From Clostridiales bacterium (GTDB lineage: Bacteria; Bacillota; Clostridia; Peptostreptococcales; Anaerovoracaceae), in NCBI GenBank assembly GCA_012513435.1, contig JAAZCE010000010.1, positions 1 through 57,370 on the forward strand: DNA of 57,370 bases. The letters are read 5' to 3'. A program made the position numbers and the translations under genes. Under the pieces are notes generated by a model that saw nothing but the letters and a program-made list of their open reading frames with translations, made no database searches and was not told where the DNA came from. Shown here piece after piece: positions 27,382 through 36,843 of the stretch (position 1 is the stretch's first letter; the number at the start of each line of letters is the position of its first letter).

Positions 27382-29430
27382 TTAATCAACATTTATCACT
27401 GTTTCTACACTTGTCTTGATAGATTTTAACATATCAAAGGCAGATTGTTTATCTTCTCCGTTTATGCAGTAGTAAAATTTTATCTTTGGCTCCGTTCCCG
27501 ATGGTCTTATGGCTACCCATGATTTATTTGTAAATACATATTTAAGAACGTTTGCTTCAGGCAAATCATTTATACCCCGTCTATAATCAAGTGTCTCTAT
27601 AATATTCCCTGCATTGCAGAAAGCTTTACCATTTTTTGCTCTTAATTCTGACATTATCCTCTTGATCTTATCTTCACCAACCTGTCCTTGAAATGTAAAG
27701 GATTCCTGGTCATCTATCCAGTATCCGTATTTTTCATATAATCCGTTTAAAGCATCAATAAGGGTTTTACCCTTTTCCTTATAATAGGCGGCAATCTGAC
27801 ATATAAGAAGTGCAGCGGAAACCCCGTCCTTATCTCTGGCATGTGTCCCTGCAAGATACCCATAGCTTTCCTCGTATCCCATAAAGAAGGTTTTTTCATC
27901 GATTTCATTCATAATGCTTCCAATATATTTAAAGCCGGTTAATGTCCTTATTACCTCTATGCCATAGCTTTCTGCTATAATAGGGCCCATTTCCCCGGTT
28001 ACTATGGTTGTAATGAGCTTCTTTCCCTTAGAGGGTTTAACCTTGGCAATAAAATCAATAAGCAGTGCTCCTACTTGATTCCCAGAAATGTATACCATCT
28101 CGCCCCTGTGCATCACTGCTGCTCCAATCCTGTCACAATCAGGGTCAGTGCCGATTACTATGTCGGCCTTTTTTTTCATAGCTAATTCAGCTGCCAATGC
28201 AAGCGCCTCTTTATCCTCAGGATTTGGCTTTTTTACGGTAGAAAAATTCCCGTCAAAGTTTGCCTGAGACTCTACAATGCTGATATTATTAAATCCATCA
28301 TATCTTAAAAGCTCTTGAACATAATAAAACCCACTACCATGTATCGGAGTGTATACTACGGTTAACTTCTCCTTGGTTAATTTTTCTAAAGCAATTCCTG
28401 CTCTTATTGTATTCCAAATAAAGGCATCTCCAATCTCCTTACCTATCAATGCAATGTTTTTATCTTTTATTGATGTCACAGGTATGGCAAAAGCACTTTT
28501 TATCTTGTCCATATTATCGGCTATGCATTTAGTCAATTTCTCAGTCATTTGGCATCCTGTATTGTCGTATACCTTAAAACCGTTGTATTCCTTAGTGTTG
28601 TGACTGGCAGTAATGACTACACCTGCATCACATTTTAATTCTCTTACAGCAAAAGAAAGAAGGGGGACAGGAGAATAGTCATCAAAGATATGTGATTTTA
28701 TTCCATCGTACGCAAGCACTCTGGCCACTTCATAAGCGTATTCCTTTGAATGGTTTCTTGTATCATAGGCAATGGCTACAGAATCTCCTTTTTTAAGGAT
28801 TTTAGATAGCCCCTTTGCGGCAAGCCTTATAGTATATATGTTTATACGATTTGTTCCAAGGCTCATCACCCCCCGCATGCCTGCCGTGCCAAATTCGAGA
28901 TTTTTATAAAAAGCATCTTTTCGTTCATCTTCAGCCATGTCGGCAAGTGCTTTTCTCTCGTGTTGATTTAAGAATGCGCTGTGCGCCCATTTTTCATAAT
29001 TCTCTTGATATGTCAAAGCTGACTCCCCCTTAAATACAAATAATCTTTGTCCTATATAATTCAATCCCGTGAAAATGACCATACCTACAAGCATTGCTAT
29101 ATTTTCTTGCATTGATTGTGAGCCGCTGGCTAATATCCATATGGCAAATGGCTTAGCCATGCCATATGCAAAGGCGTAGCTAATACCTATATTTATGGCA
29201 AATCTAAATCCACTCTTTACTATCTCTCCGCTATGATTAAAGGTGAAGTTCTTGTTTAAAACATAGCTTAGAATGCTGGTGAGAAAATAATTGGCCGCTG
29301 AAGAAAACCAGTAGGAACACTCAAAGACATTGTATAGGCCAAACATTATGGCCGTGCCAACAATGGTATTAACGACTCCTACTGTCCCGAATTTCAACAG
29401 TTTATTATCAATCAAACTATTCACTTGCAC
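27382..29430 (-). CDS. Fusion of a GtrA-like membrane domain with an alpha-phosphoglucomutase/phosphomannomutase
   Basis: 682 residues. Residues 1-~134 form a GtrA-like domain with four helices (LKFGTVGVVNTIVGTAIMFG, SILSYVLNKNFTFNHSGE, GLNYIGQRLFVFKG). From ~139 to the end is a complete PgcA-type mutase with GTAGMRGVM, VVITASHNTKEYNG (phospho-Ser ~276), GTDPDCDRIG (metal, 429-433), GYEESYG (~518-524) and RPSGTEPKIKFYY. The frame is continuous with no internal stop. GtrA proteins are thought to move undecaprenyl-P-sugars; the mutase makes glucose-1-P. The start is uncertain: GTG at 29430 or 29424, or TTG at 29415. It follows the ligase-like gene with a short overlap. Confidence 0.88.
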   Translation of the reverse strand: MQVNSLIDNKLLKFGTVGVVNTIVGTAIMFGLYNVFECSYWFSSAANYFLTSILSYVLNKNFTFNHSGEIVKSGFRFAINIGISYAFAYGMAKPFAIWILASGSQSMQENIAMLVGMVIFTGLNYIGQRLFVFKGESALTYQENYEKWAHSAFLNQHERKALADMAEDERKDAFYKNLEFGTAGMRGVMSLGTNRINIYTIRLAAKGLSKILKKGDSVAIAYDTRNHSKEYAYEVARVLAYDGIKSHIFDDYSPVPLLSFAVRELKCDAGVVITASHNTKEYNGFKVYDNTGCQMTEKLTKCIADNMDKIKSAFAIPVTSIKDKNIALIGKEIGDAFIWNTIRAGIALEKLTKEKLTVVYTPIHGSGFYYVQELLRYDGFNNISIVESQANFDGNFSTVKKPNPEDKEALALAAELAMKKKADIVIGTDPDCDRIGAAVMHRGEMVYISGNQVGALLIDFIAKVKPSKGKKLITTIVTGEMGPIIAESYGIEVIRTLTGFKYIGSIMNEIDEKTFFMGYEESYGYLAGTHARDKDGVSAALLICQIAAYYKEKGKTLIDALNGLYEKYGYWIDDQESFTFQGQVGEDKIKRIMSELRAKNGKAFCNAGNIIETLDYRRGINDLPEANVLKYVFTNKSWVAIRPSGTEPKIKFYYCINGEDKQSAFDMLKSIKTSVETVINVD

Positions 29431-30784
29431 CTAATTTTTCCTTCATAGCAATAGCCGCTAAACAAATGTAAAATAAAAGCACAGTTATTTTAGCAAAGGG
29501 CAGTACTACTATATCAAATAGTGACGCAATTCCAAAGGCTGTTATTGATAAAACAGCAAAAACTTCGTAAGGTTTATTTTTTCTCATCACAAGTACTCTA
29601 GAAATCACCCAGACTGCACAGGCGAACTCTAAAATAAAGAAGGTTAGCCCTGCAAATACTCCTGACCTATGAAGCAATTCAATTGTCGTATTATGTGTAT
29701 GGTCTTGGGTAATCTCTATCTTCCCTATGTCTTTTTTCAAAACCACACCATTCTCAACGTTATTGCCAAAAATAGAGACATTGTCTAAGCAATATTTCCA
29801 TATACCTATTCTGCCTGAAGATAACGCGTTATAATCGGCCTTTCCATCTTGCCCTTTGGAAATTAGTATTCGTTCTTCAACATCAACAGGAGCATTCTGT
29901 TCCACCGTTGCCTCCGCACTAGCATTATACTGTTTTAGCTCAAAACATTTAGAAAAGACAGGGACAAGCATTGCTACTATCGCTATCATGCACACCAATG
30001 CTATTATCTCATGTAATTTATTATCTTTATTAATCAATATTTTTTTCAAAAGGAAAATGACGGAAAAAACTATAACGATTATAAGCGCCAATAAATTTGC
30101 CCGTGATACCGTCAATATGGTCATAGCAATGGACATAGAAATGATTGGCACCATGGTGTATTTCCATTTGCTTTTAGCAGTGTACAGTATATATATGGCA
30201 CACAAACAAGATACCACTGCTGTCTTAGCTATACCGTTTGGGTCTGATGCCAACCCTGAATATCGTCCTCCTACAAAGCATTCCGGATTCGTCATGGGGG
30301 CCGCTATGCAATTGGCTACGAAATAAATTACAAATAAAGCTACGGAAATAAAAGCAATAGGTTTAAAGAGTGAATCAAAGTCCTTTCTGTTCCCCCATAT
30401 CAATATGTATGCCGGCATAACAAAGGCCATAAATAAACCAAGGCACATATAGCTATACCCTATATAATGATGAATTCCCGAGATAAATACTATTACCCCG
30501 CATAGCATCATAGGGTATAGTATAATTCTTCTGATTCCTATCGGCTTCATTTCGCCGTTTATGCTGAATATCATCATGCCTCCGAAAGCCGCTATGCCGA
30601 CTAAAGTATTAATCATGGCCGGACAAATAAATCCCAGAAATTCATCAATTTGATATACATATGTGGAAATAATTTCTATAGCTAGACAAACAACCATGAG
30701 GACATTCCTCACTTTCTCATTGAGCCTACCTGTAAATTTATATATGAAATTAAGTATTGGTAAATATATTTTTTGCACTATCAT
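29417..30784 (-). CDS. O-antigen ligase/polymerase-like membrane protein
   Basis: 455 residues with about 10-12 helices and one large polar loop (~280-345). The loop contains SSGRIGIWKYCLDN and DHTHNTTIELLHRSG, the WaaL/Wzy_C signature with its conserved Arg and His. Such proteins polymerise lipid-linked repeat units or move them to an acceptor. The gene starts 4 bp inside the end of the epimerase gene with AAGGAGCGG upstream. It is a paralogue of 35475-36842: same length, opening and loop motifs. Confidence 0.8.
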   Translation of the reverse strand: MIVQKIYLPILNFIYKFTGRLNEKVRNVLMVVCLAIEIISTYVYQIDEFLGFICPAMINTLVGIAAFGGMMIFSINGEMKPIGIRRIILYPMMLCGVIVFISGIHHYIGYSYMCLGLFMAFVMPAYILIWGNRKDFDSLFKPIAFISVALFVIYFVANCIAAPMTNPECFVGGRYSGLASDPNGIAKTAVVSCLCAIYILYTAKSKWKYTMVPIISMSIAMTILTVSRANLLALIIVIVFSVIFLLKKILINKDNKLHEIIALVCMIAIVAMLVPVFSKCFELKQYNASAEATVEQNAPVDVEERILISKGQDGKADYNALSSGRIGIWKYCLDNVSIFGNNVENGVVLKKDIGKIEITQDHTHNTTIELLHRSGVFAGLTFFILEFACAVWVISRVLVMRKNKPYEVFAVLSITAFGIASLFDIVVLPFAKITVLLFYICLAAIAMKEKLGASE

Positions 30785-31821
30785 CTATTCTCCGCTCCTT
30801 CCAGATACTTAACTGTCCTCATAAGTCCTTCTTGCAACGAGTACCTCGGCTTCCATCCCAGCTCTCTAAGTTTTTGGCTGTTAAGTATTCCCAGTGTAAA
30901 TGGTGCCGCTCCCGTATTGCCGGTAGTGTTTGGCATGTCAATCACCAGCTTTATATTTCTATCCTTATAGGCATCAACAAGTGTTTCTGCCAGCTCTCTT
31001 ATAGACACTGTAGACTCAGGGCTGGAAATATTATAGGCTATATCATCTGAATTTAGCAATATATAGAATATTGCCGCCACTGCATCGCTTACATAGGTGT
31101 ATGTTCTGATCGGCCTGCCTTCGCTTTTCATTACAATGTCCCTATTATTGACAACGTCTCTCAAAAAGTCCGCCTGAACTCTACCATCGTCTATTGACAT
31201 TCCCGGTCCATATGTATGCGCAAGCCTGGCAATCTTCACATCAAGACCATATTCCTGTGCAAAAGACACGCACATAGTCTCTGCTGCTTTTTTTCCCTCA
31301 GGATAACATGACCTGGCAGACAGCGGGTCTACAAAGCCATAAACATCCTCTGTAAACTCCTTTTGACCGCTGTAAGGCTGTCCGTAAATTTCTCTTGAGG
31401 AAATAAAGAGATATCCTTTGGCTTGGCTTTTTCTCGCAAGCTCCAGTGTATAATATGTCCCAAGAACATTAGCAGCTATTGTTTCGACGGGGTTGTCCTT
31501 CATAATCAAAGGACTGGCAGGGCCCGCCGTGTGTATTATATAGTCAAAGCTTACATCGGTTTTTATGGGCTCGTCAACACTCTGATTTATTATAGTGACT
31601 TTTTCTCTTATATCGCCCGGAAGCTTCTCAGGATGCCTGACGAGCACGTATACCTCTATTCCCCATTGGTTTTCGGCTTCAAGCTGTAATAATGTTCTCG
31701 TAATATAGCTGCCCATCATGCCTGCTGCTCCTGTAACGAGTACCGTTGCCTTCCTAAGTTTATCCCACTTGATATTCTGTTCTATAGCCTGCTTAGCATC
31801 CTCAAGTAAAATATTCCTCAT
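30781..31821 (-). CDS. NAD-dependent epimerase/dehydratase (extended SDR family)
   Basis: 346 residues. The NAD loop is VLVTGAAGMMGSYITR (~28-43), followed by IIHTAGPASP, and the catalytic set SSREIYG with YPEGKKAAETMC (Tyr and Lys of the YxxxK motif). The overall pattern is close to UDP-glucuronate decarboxylase-like SDRs, but the true substrate may be a CDP- or UDP-sugar. It lies directly after the IspD/TarI-like cytidylyltransferase gene, so a CDP-linked precursor is possible. GGAG precedes the ATG. Confidence 0.8.
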   Translation of the reverse strand: MRNILLEDAKQAIEQNIKWDKLRKATVLVTGAAGMMGSYITRTLLQLEAENQWGIEVYVLVRHPEKLPGDIREKVTIINQSVDEPIKTDVSFDYIIHTAGPASPLIMKDNPVETIAANVLGTYYTLELARKSQAKGYLFISSREIYGQPYSGQKEFTEDVYGFVDPLSARSCYPEGKKAAETMCVSFAQEYGLDVKIARLAHTYGPGMSIDDGRVQADFLRDVVNNRDIVMKSEGRPIRTYTYVSDAVAAIFYILLNSDDIAYNISSPESTVSIRELAETLVDAYKDRNIKLVIDMPNTTGNTGAAPFTLGILNSQKLRELGWKPRYSLQEGLMRTVKYLEGAENR

Positions 31822-31832
31822 CTATTCATCTC

Positions 31833-32594
31833 CTATTTTTGCAGGGTTTTCAATATATCCTTTTCCGATAATCCAAGAGCCTGCTGATTTTCTTTATACT
31901 CAAGCATCCCTCTGAACACGTAGAGGTCTTCCGGTGTAGTGACCTTGATATTTCCCCTGTTGCCCTCTACCATGTACACTTCCTTGCCTTGGCTTCTCAT
32001 CAATGTGCACGTATCGATTATACCCTCATAGTTCTTATCTTTTTCTCTAGTCTTCCTATGTGCTTCAATTACATCTTTCAGCAAAAATGTCTGAGGCGCC
32101 TGAGCAGTGTAAAATCTTTTCCTGTCAAGGGATTCATCCACAATATCGCCTTCACGACTTGTTATAGGCGTTTCAAAAAACTTATTACAGGTTACTGCAG
32201 AGCCTTTTTCTTTTGCCGTTTTTATGTTTCCATCTATGGTTTCGGAAGTAACGCAAGGTCTGACCCCATCGTGAATCAATACTATGTTATCTCCGCCTTC
32301 TTCATTGTAAGCAGCAGATAATACTCTGTATATGGAATCCTGACCTGTCACGCCCCCTGAAACTATTTTTTTTACCTTAGTAATCATAAACATCTTGACC
32401 AATCTCTCCAATTTGGGAATATAGTCTTCTTTGCAGGCAATATAAATCCCATCGATAAGAGGATGTTCTTCAAACAGTTCCAAAGTGTGAATGATTATGG
32501 GTTTCCCTGCAACTTCAATAAACTGTTTTGGTATGCCTGAGCCCATTCTTTGACCGCTGCCGCCGGCAAATATTATGGCTATATTTTTACTCAT
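31833..32594 (-). CDS. IspD/TarI-family cytidylyltransferase
   Basis: 253 residues. The CTP-binding opening IFAGGSGQRMGSGIPKQF, VLIHDGVRPCV, and TTPEDLYVFRGMLE near the end are the IspD-family hallmarks. Some members make CDP-methylerythritol (IspD), others CDP-ribitol (TarI) or related CDP-alditols. Its position between a TagF-like polymerase and a sugar epimerase, and not next to ispF, favours a wall-polymer precursor role. No TarJ-type alcohol dehydrogenase is nearby, so CDP-ribitol is not proven. The gene overlaps the TagF-like gene by 8 bp; AAGGGAG precedes the ATG. Confidence 0.82.
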   Translation of the reverse strand: MSKNIAIIFAGGSGQRMGSGIPKQFIEVAGKPIIIHTLELFEEHPLIDGIYIACKEDYIPKLERLVKMFMITKVKKIVSGGVTGQDSIYRVLSAAYNEEGGDNIVLIHDGVRPCVTSETIDGNIKTAKEKGSAVTCNKFFETPITSREGDIVDESLDRKRFYTAQAPQTFLLKDVIEAHRKTREKDKNYEGIIDTCTLMRSQGKEVYMVEGNRGNIKVTTPEDLYVFRGMLEYKENQQALGLSEKDILKTLQK

Positions 32595-34245
32595 TTACTA
32601 GTTCTCCCTTCAAAAGGATGTCATCAATAACTCTATCTGATGCATTGCCTTTATAGCCTCCAAAATTATCTATAACAAATTGTTTGATTTTTTCTTCCTC
32701 AAAATCTCCGTTTTCCAAGCTTTCCATTAATTGGATAAATGTATCGCATACCTTGCCCGGAGCATTATCCTTTATACTTCGATGAACGCCTCTTGTAAGC
32801 TCATAAATTTCTCTGTCGTATGTGTAAAAAAGAACAGGTCTCTCAAGCAAGGCGTATTCAAAATAATTAGAAGAATAATCGGTAATAAGAATATCGGTAA
32901 CATAGTATAAGTCATTAATATTTGAATACTGGGAAAACTCATATATAGAATCTCTGTATTCCTCCGGTATCATTATAAGCTCCTTTACAAAAGGATGCAT
33001 CTTTATGAGAAAAGCATAATTTTCTTTCTTGCAAAAGTCATATATTCTCTTTAAATCTATCTTATCGTAATCGTAGTAGGCTAGCTTCTGCTCGGCACCG
33101 CGATAGGTTGGAGCAAATAAAATAATTTTTTTCTCCCTAAGATACGGGTATTCTTTGTAAAATCCGTCCTTAAAATCCGATATATATACCTGGTCTAAAA
33201 AACCATCAAGCCTTGGCATTCCCACAGGATAAAAAGCCTCACTTTCTATGGCGAAAACTTCCCTGAAAACGTCTATCAGATGCTCAGAACCTGTAATAAC
33301 ATGAGTATACTGCTTATGACAAGACCCTTGAGGGAAAGGACTACCGTCCTTTCCAAAACGGCTGTATCCTACTGATTTAAATCCTTCTCCTGCATGCCAC
33401 ACTTGAATAAGCCTGGTTTTTTTCCCTAAATTAAAAAAGCCAAAAACAGGAGCGTAATCATCTATAAATATATAGTCCTGCGCTGCTATTTTTGTCACTA
33501 CTTTCATCCAGCTGAAGATATCTTTAAAGCTCTGATGCCTTCCCGCTGTACTTCTATATGAATACTCTATTTTAAATACTTGGTCAAGTCCCCTCCCCTT
33601 TAGCCTGTCATCTATATATTTGAGGTTCCCCCAAAGAGCGTCTTTAGTTTCACTCATGATTAAAATATGATTTCCCCTTTTGGGGATTGCAAAATACAGC
33701 GCATAATAATATGCTCTTATCAACAAAATCGAAGCAAGCATGAAAAAACGCTTAAATTTATCCTGAAAGCTTCTCACTTCTTTAACATATCTGCGCCTCT
33801 TCCACTTTTTATTTTCAATCATAAAATTGCTGTCAATGTAAAAAATTAAAGCTTTCTCATCTTCTGACAAAACACCAAAGGAAACAGTATATGCCATTTG
33901 TTCTTCTGCATACCTGAATATCCTGGAATAATCGTCTAGCTTATATGCTTCATTGGAAGTAATATGACATACATACTCTTCAAGTTCACCTGCAGTTTTC
34001 CTTAATTTAGCAACAATAAACCATCTGCCGTTTTCCAAAAAACTCCTATTTTCTACGCAAGCCATATTTATGGATATGTGAAAGAACTCCCCTTCTTTTT
34101 TCCCTGAAAGTGGTATTTCTTTTCCTTCCGAATTTCTCAAAAAGTACTCTCCGTCACATTCAGCAAAAGGCTCTATTACCAGGTTAAAAAAAATTCTTTC
34201 CCAATATATTTTATTTATTACAAATGATTTTACCTCTGTCAGCAT
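32587..34245 (-). CDS. CDP-glycerol/CDP-ribitol glycerophosphotransferase family protein (TagF/TarL-like)
   Basis: About 552 residues. An N-terminal domain (~1-170) precedes the glycerophosphotransferase domain, with IQVWHAGEGFKSVGYSRFG, ILFAPTYRG, FLIKMHPFV and the CDP-binding ITDYSSNYFEYALLERPV. It adds alditol-phosphate units from CDP-alditol to a lipid-linked chain at the inner membrane face. ATG 34245 has GGGAG upstream; a reading from 34284 would start only about 16 nt past the expected transcript start and lacks a ribosome site. First gene of the leftward chain from the back-to-back promoters. Confidence 0.88.
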   Translation of the reverse strand: MLTEVKSFVINKIYWERIFFNLVIEPFAECDGEYFLRNSEGKEIPLSGKKEGEFFHISINMACVENRSFLENGRWFIVAKLRKTAGELEEYVCHITSNEAYKLDDYSRIFRYAEEQMAYTVSFGVLSEDEKALIFYIDSNFMIENKKWKRRRYVKEVRSFQDKFKRFFMLASILLIRAYYYALYFAIPKRGNHILIMSETKDALWGNLKYIDDRLKGRGLDQVFKIEYSYRSTAGRHQSFKDIFSWMKVVTKIAAQDYIFIDDYAPVFGFFNLGKKTRLIQVWHAGEGFKSVGYSRFGKDGSPFPQGSCHKQYTHVITGSEHLIDVFREVFAIESEAFYPVGMPRLDGFLDQVYISDFKDGFYKEYPYLREKKIILFAPTYRGAEQKLAYYDYDKIDLKRIYDFCKKENYAFLIKMHPFVKELIMIPEEYRDSIYEFSQYSNINDLYYVTDILITDYSSNYFEYALLERPVLFYTYDREIYELTRGVHRSIKDNAPGKVCDTFIQLMESLENGDFEEEKIKQFVIDNFGGYKGNASDRVIDDILLKGELVNE

Positions 34246-34274
34246 AAATTTCTCCCTCACTGAGATATTAAGTA

Positions 34275-34303
34275 ATAATACCATAAAAATGTTGAAAAAA
34301 CAA
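34275..34303 (-). promoter_or_regulatory. Leftward sigma-A-type promoter of locus 2
   Basis: On the minus strand TTGTTT (34298-34303) and TATTAT (34275-34280) are separated by 17 bp. The -35 box directly abuts the -35 box of the rightward promoter at 34292-34297. It is positioned to drive the TagF-like gene and those after it. Confidence 0.7.
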
Positions 34304-34320
34304 CGGTTTCTTGATATAAT
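34292..34320 (+). promoter_or_regulatory. Rightward sigma-A-type promoter
   Basis: TTGAAA (34292-34297) and TATAAT (34315-34320) are 17 bp apart, with GGGAGG at 34331-34336 before the ATG at 34342. The two divergent promoters share the segment 34275-34320, so one RNA polymerase bound here should block the other. Confidence 0.8.
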
Positions 34321-34341
34321 CTACTGAACCGGGAGGACCTT

Positions 34342-35478
34342 ATGAGTATAATAATTAACATTGGAAAAGCCATGCTGAATTTCATATATTGTTTTTTTAA
34401 GCTTATTCCCGTAAAAAAGAAAATTACAATAATAAGCAGGCAAAGCGATAGCCCCTCCCTCGACATTACCATGCTTGCAGAGAAAATCAAAGAGCTTCAT
34501 CCTGATTATGAGGTTACAATCCTCTGCAAAACTCTAGGTCATAACCTTTTTGGCAAAATTTTCTACGTTCTTCATATGTTTTCTCAAATGTATCACCTCA
34601 CCTCGTCAGAGGCTGTACTCCTTGATTCATACTGTATTTTAGCAAGCATTCTCAATCACCGCAAAACCCTTTTTATAATACAAATGTGGCATTCAATAGG
34701 CACCATGAAAAAATTTGCCTACAGCATTCTGGATAAGCCTGAAGGCAACTCTTCAAAGATTGCTCATTTGATGAAAATGCATGCCAATTACGATTACATT
34801 CTGGCTGCAGGAGATGGCTATCATTCTCATTTGGCCGAAGGCTTTAATTATTCTGAGGATAAAATAGTTACCATGCCCCTGCCACGAGTAGAAGCATTGA
34901 AAAGTTATGAATACAGTGAAAAAGCCAGGGCCGAAATACTTTTACATTACCCTGAGCTTAAAGACAAAAAAAACGTAGTGTACGTTCCAACCTTTAGAAA
35001 GGTCGGCGATAATGCTTTCTTGGAAGCCGTTGCCAATCTGTGCCACTCTTTTGACTATGATAATTATAATCTAATAATAAAAGCCCACCCTTTAAGTGAT
35101 TTAGGTAAGCTTGACAGTTCATTGGCAATAGTAGATACGACGTTTTCCTCCTTTGAAATGTTGTTCATAGCTGACATTGTAATCAGTGATTATTCCTGCA
35201 TCATGTATGAAGCCGCTGTATTAAAGAAGCCCATATATTTGTACGCTTACGACTACAACGAATATATGTCAACCCGTGATATCTATATGGATTATAAGTC
35301 AGAGGTTCCGGGGCCTATTTGCAATGATGCCAATTCCCTTGTAGATTCCATATCCTCTGGTATATATGATTACGAAAAGCTGGATGCCTTTCTCAATAAA
35401 TACGTATATATGAGTAGCAACCATGAAACTGAAGATATGGTGAACTTTATATTTAGACATAAAAAAACTCTCCCCTAG
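34342..35478 (+). CDS. CDP-alditol phosphotransferase family protein (TagB/TagF-like)
   Basis: 378 residues and a single gene read rightward. It contains the glycerophosphotransferase domain without the long N-terminal extension of its neighbour: FIIQMWHSIGTMKKFAYS, NVVYVPTFRKVGD, IKAHPLSDL and VISDYSCIMYEAAVLKKPIY. Its size is that of TagB-like primases, which add the first glycerol-phosphate, so the pair could be primase plus polymerase; this is inference. GGGAGG supports the ATG. The gene ends 4 bp inside the convergent ligase-like gene. Confidence 0.85.
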   Translation: MSIIINIGKAMLNFIYCFFKLIPVKKKITIISRQSDSPSLDITMLAEKIKELHPDYEVTILCKTLGHNLFGKIFYVLHMFSQMYHLTSSEAVLLDSYCILASILNHRKTLFIIQMWHSIGTMKKFAYSILDKPEGNSSKIAHLMKMHANYDYILAAGDGYHSHLAEGFNYSEDKIVTMPLPRVEALKSYEYSEKARAEILLHYPELKDKKNVVYVPTFRKVGDNAFLEAVANLCHSFDYDNYNLIIKAHPLSDLGKLDSSLAIVDTTFSSFEMLFIADIVISDYSCIMYEAAVLKKPIYLYAYDYNEYMSTRDIYMDYKSEVPGPICNDANSLVDSISSGIYDYEKLDAFLNKYVYMSSNHETEDMVNFIFRHKKTLP

Positions 35479-35488
35479 TCGAGTTTTT
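35461..35488. terminator. Bidirectional hairpin between convergent genes
   Basis: AAAAACTC (35463-35470) pairs with GAGTTTTT (35481-35488) around a 10-nt loop, giving a T-run in both directions. The hairpin lies inside the last codons of both convergent genes, which overlap by 4 bp, and probably ends both transcripts. Confidence 0.7.
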
Positions 35489-36842
35489 CTTTATATTTCA
35501 ATTGGCTCACAAACATCGGAGCCAAGGCTATGAAAAACAAAAATATATGCACTTTCTCAACCGGATAAATTGCCCTTTCTAAATTTGACAAAACTCCAAA
35601 GGCCATAACCGCCATTGGTATTAACGACAATTTAATATCAAAGAGCTTCTTCCCAAACAAAAATCTAAAAGTATATACGGCAGAATATATTGCTATCCAC
35701 CCGTATAACAACCCAGCAAATATACCACTGCGGTATGCAATCTCTAAATATGTATTGTGTGCTGCCATTTTTATACCAGAAGACGGAATATATAGTCCAT
35801 CATTACCACGTTCATTACCAATAATATTTAATTTGCTTATATACTCTTTCCAAATTGTAATTCTTCCTGATGAAAATGTATTTACATCATCGCCTTTTTG
35901 GAATTTATCTATCAAATATGAACTCCCTTTGACGTCTGTAACCATCTTATCGTCAAGTTGTTTATCAACGGATTTCGCAACAATAGCACTACTGATTTGG
36001 GGAGTCACATTCACTAATACATACTTATATCCTACTATCGAAATCAACACAACTATAATGACAACAGCAAACATTATTGTCTTTCTAATTATCTCTGGTT
36101 TTTCCTTATCAAGCCCCCTAAAACAACAAATTGCAAAGACAACAAAAGAACAAAATCCAGCAATGACACTAGCTCTTGAGGCAGATAAATATATCATAGT
36201 ACATGACATACCAAATACAACACAATATACCCACAACCGTTTTTTTTCAGTGCACATAAGCTGTAATGATGATATAACTCCAGCTACTCCCAAAACCCCT
36301 ACTGAATTAGGATTTACCGAAATCCCAAAATATGCTTCTGCTCCTTGATAAGGTGATGTCACTAAACATATTACAAAATATATTACAGTCATTGTAATGA
36401 TTGATTCGCTGCAAATATTAAAAAGGGTCATATAATCCTTACGATTGTTCCACACAAAAAACAAACATGGATATATGATAACCATGAGTCCTGCAAAGAA
36501 CAGAAACGCTCCTGTAACATTATGATGAATGCCCGTTGCAGCAACTAATAGTGCAAATATAAACCAAGGCATATATATTGCCTTATTCCATTTGACTACA
36601 CATAAAGGAGCTTTCACACTAAACATTATTGCTATCATCAATAACACTGTATTAACGATGAATAATTTAGCATAGCCAAAAGGTATACCATATTTTTCAT
36701 AAGTTGTATAAAGAAAAATTTGAGACATGATAAGAAACATACAAATAAAAATAACCACATTTCTATGTTTTTCATTTATCCTCCCCGTGACTATAAATAT
36801 CGGATTTAATACCAACATATAAAATCTCTGCAACCACTCCAT
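35475..36842 (-). CDS. O-antigen ligase/polymerase-like membrane protein (second copy)
   Basis: 455 residues, about 11 helices, with the opening YMLVLNPIFIVTGRINEKHRN and the polar-loop motifs SSGRITIWKEYIS and AAHNTYLEIAYRSGIFAG (Arg and His of the Wzy_C loop). It matches the ligase-like protein at 29417 in length and layout, so the two are duplicates that have since diverged. It lies directly after the second flippase gene with GAGGAAGG before its ATG. Whether one acts as polymerase and the other as ligase cannot be told from sequence alone. Confidence 0.8.
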   Translation of the reverse strand: MEWLQRFYMLVLNPIFIVTGRINEKHRNVVIFICMFLIMSQIFLYTTYEKYGIPFGYAKLFIVNTVLLMIAIMFSVKAPLCVVKWNKAIYMPWFIFALLVAATGIHHNVTGAFLFFAGLMVIIYPCLFFVWNNRKDYMTLFNICSESIITMTVIYFVICLVTSPYQGAEAYFGISVNPNSVGVLGVAGVISSLQLMCTEKKRLWVYCVVFGMSCTMIYLSASRASVIAGFCSFVVFAICCFRGLDKEKPEIIRKTIMFAVVIIVVLISIVGYKYVLVNVTPQISSAIVAKSVDKQLDDKMVTDVKGSSYLIDKFQKGDDVNTFSSGRITIWKEYISKLNIIGNERGNDGLYIPSSGIKMAAHNTYLEIAYRSGIFAGLLYGWIAIYSAVYTFRFLFGKKLFDIKLSLIPMAVMAFGVLSNLERAIYPVEKVHIFLFFIALAPMFVSQLKYKEKLD

Positions 36843-36843
36843 A

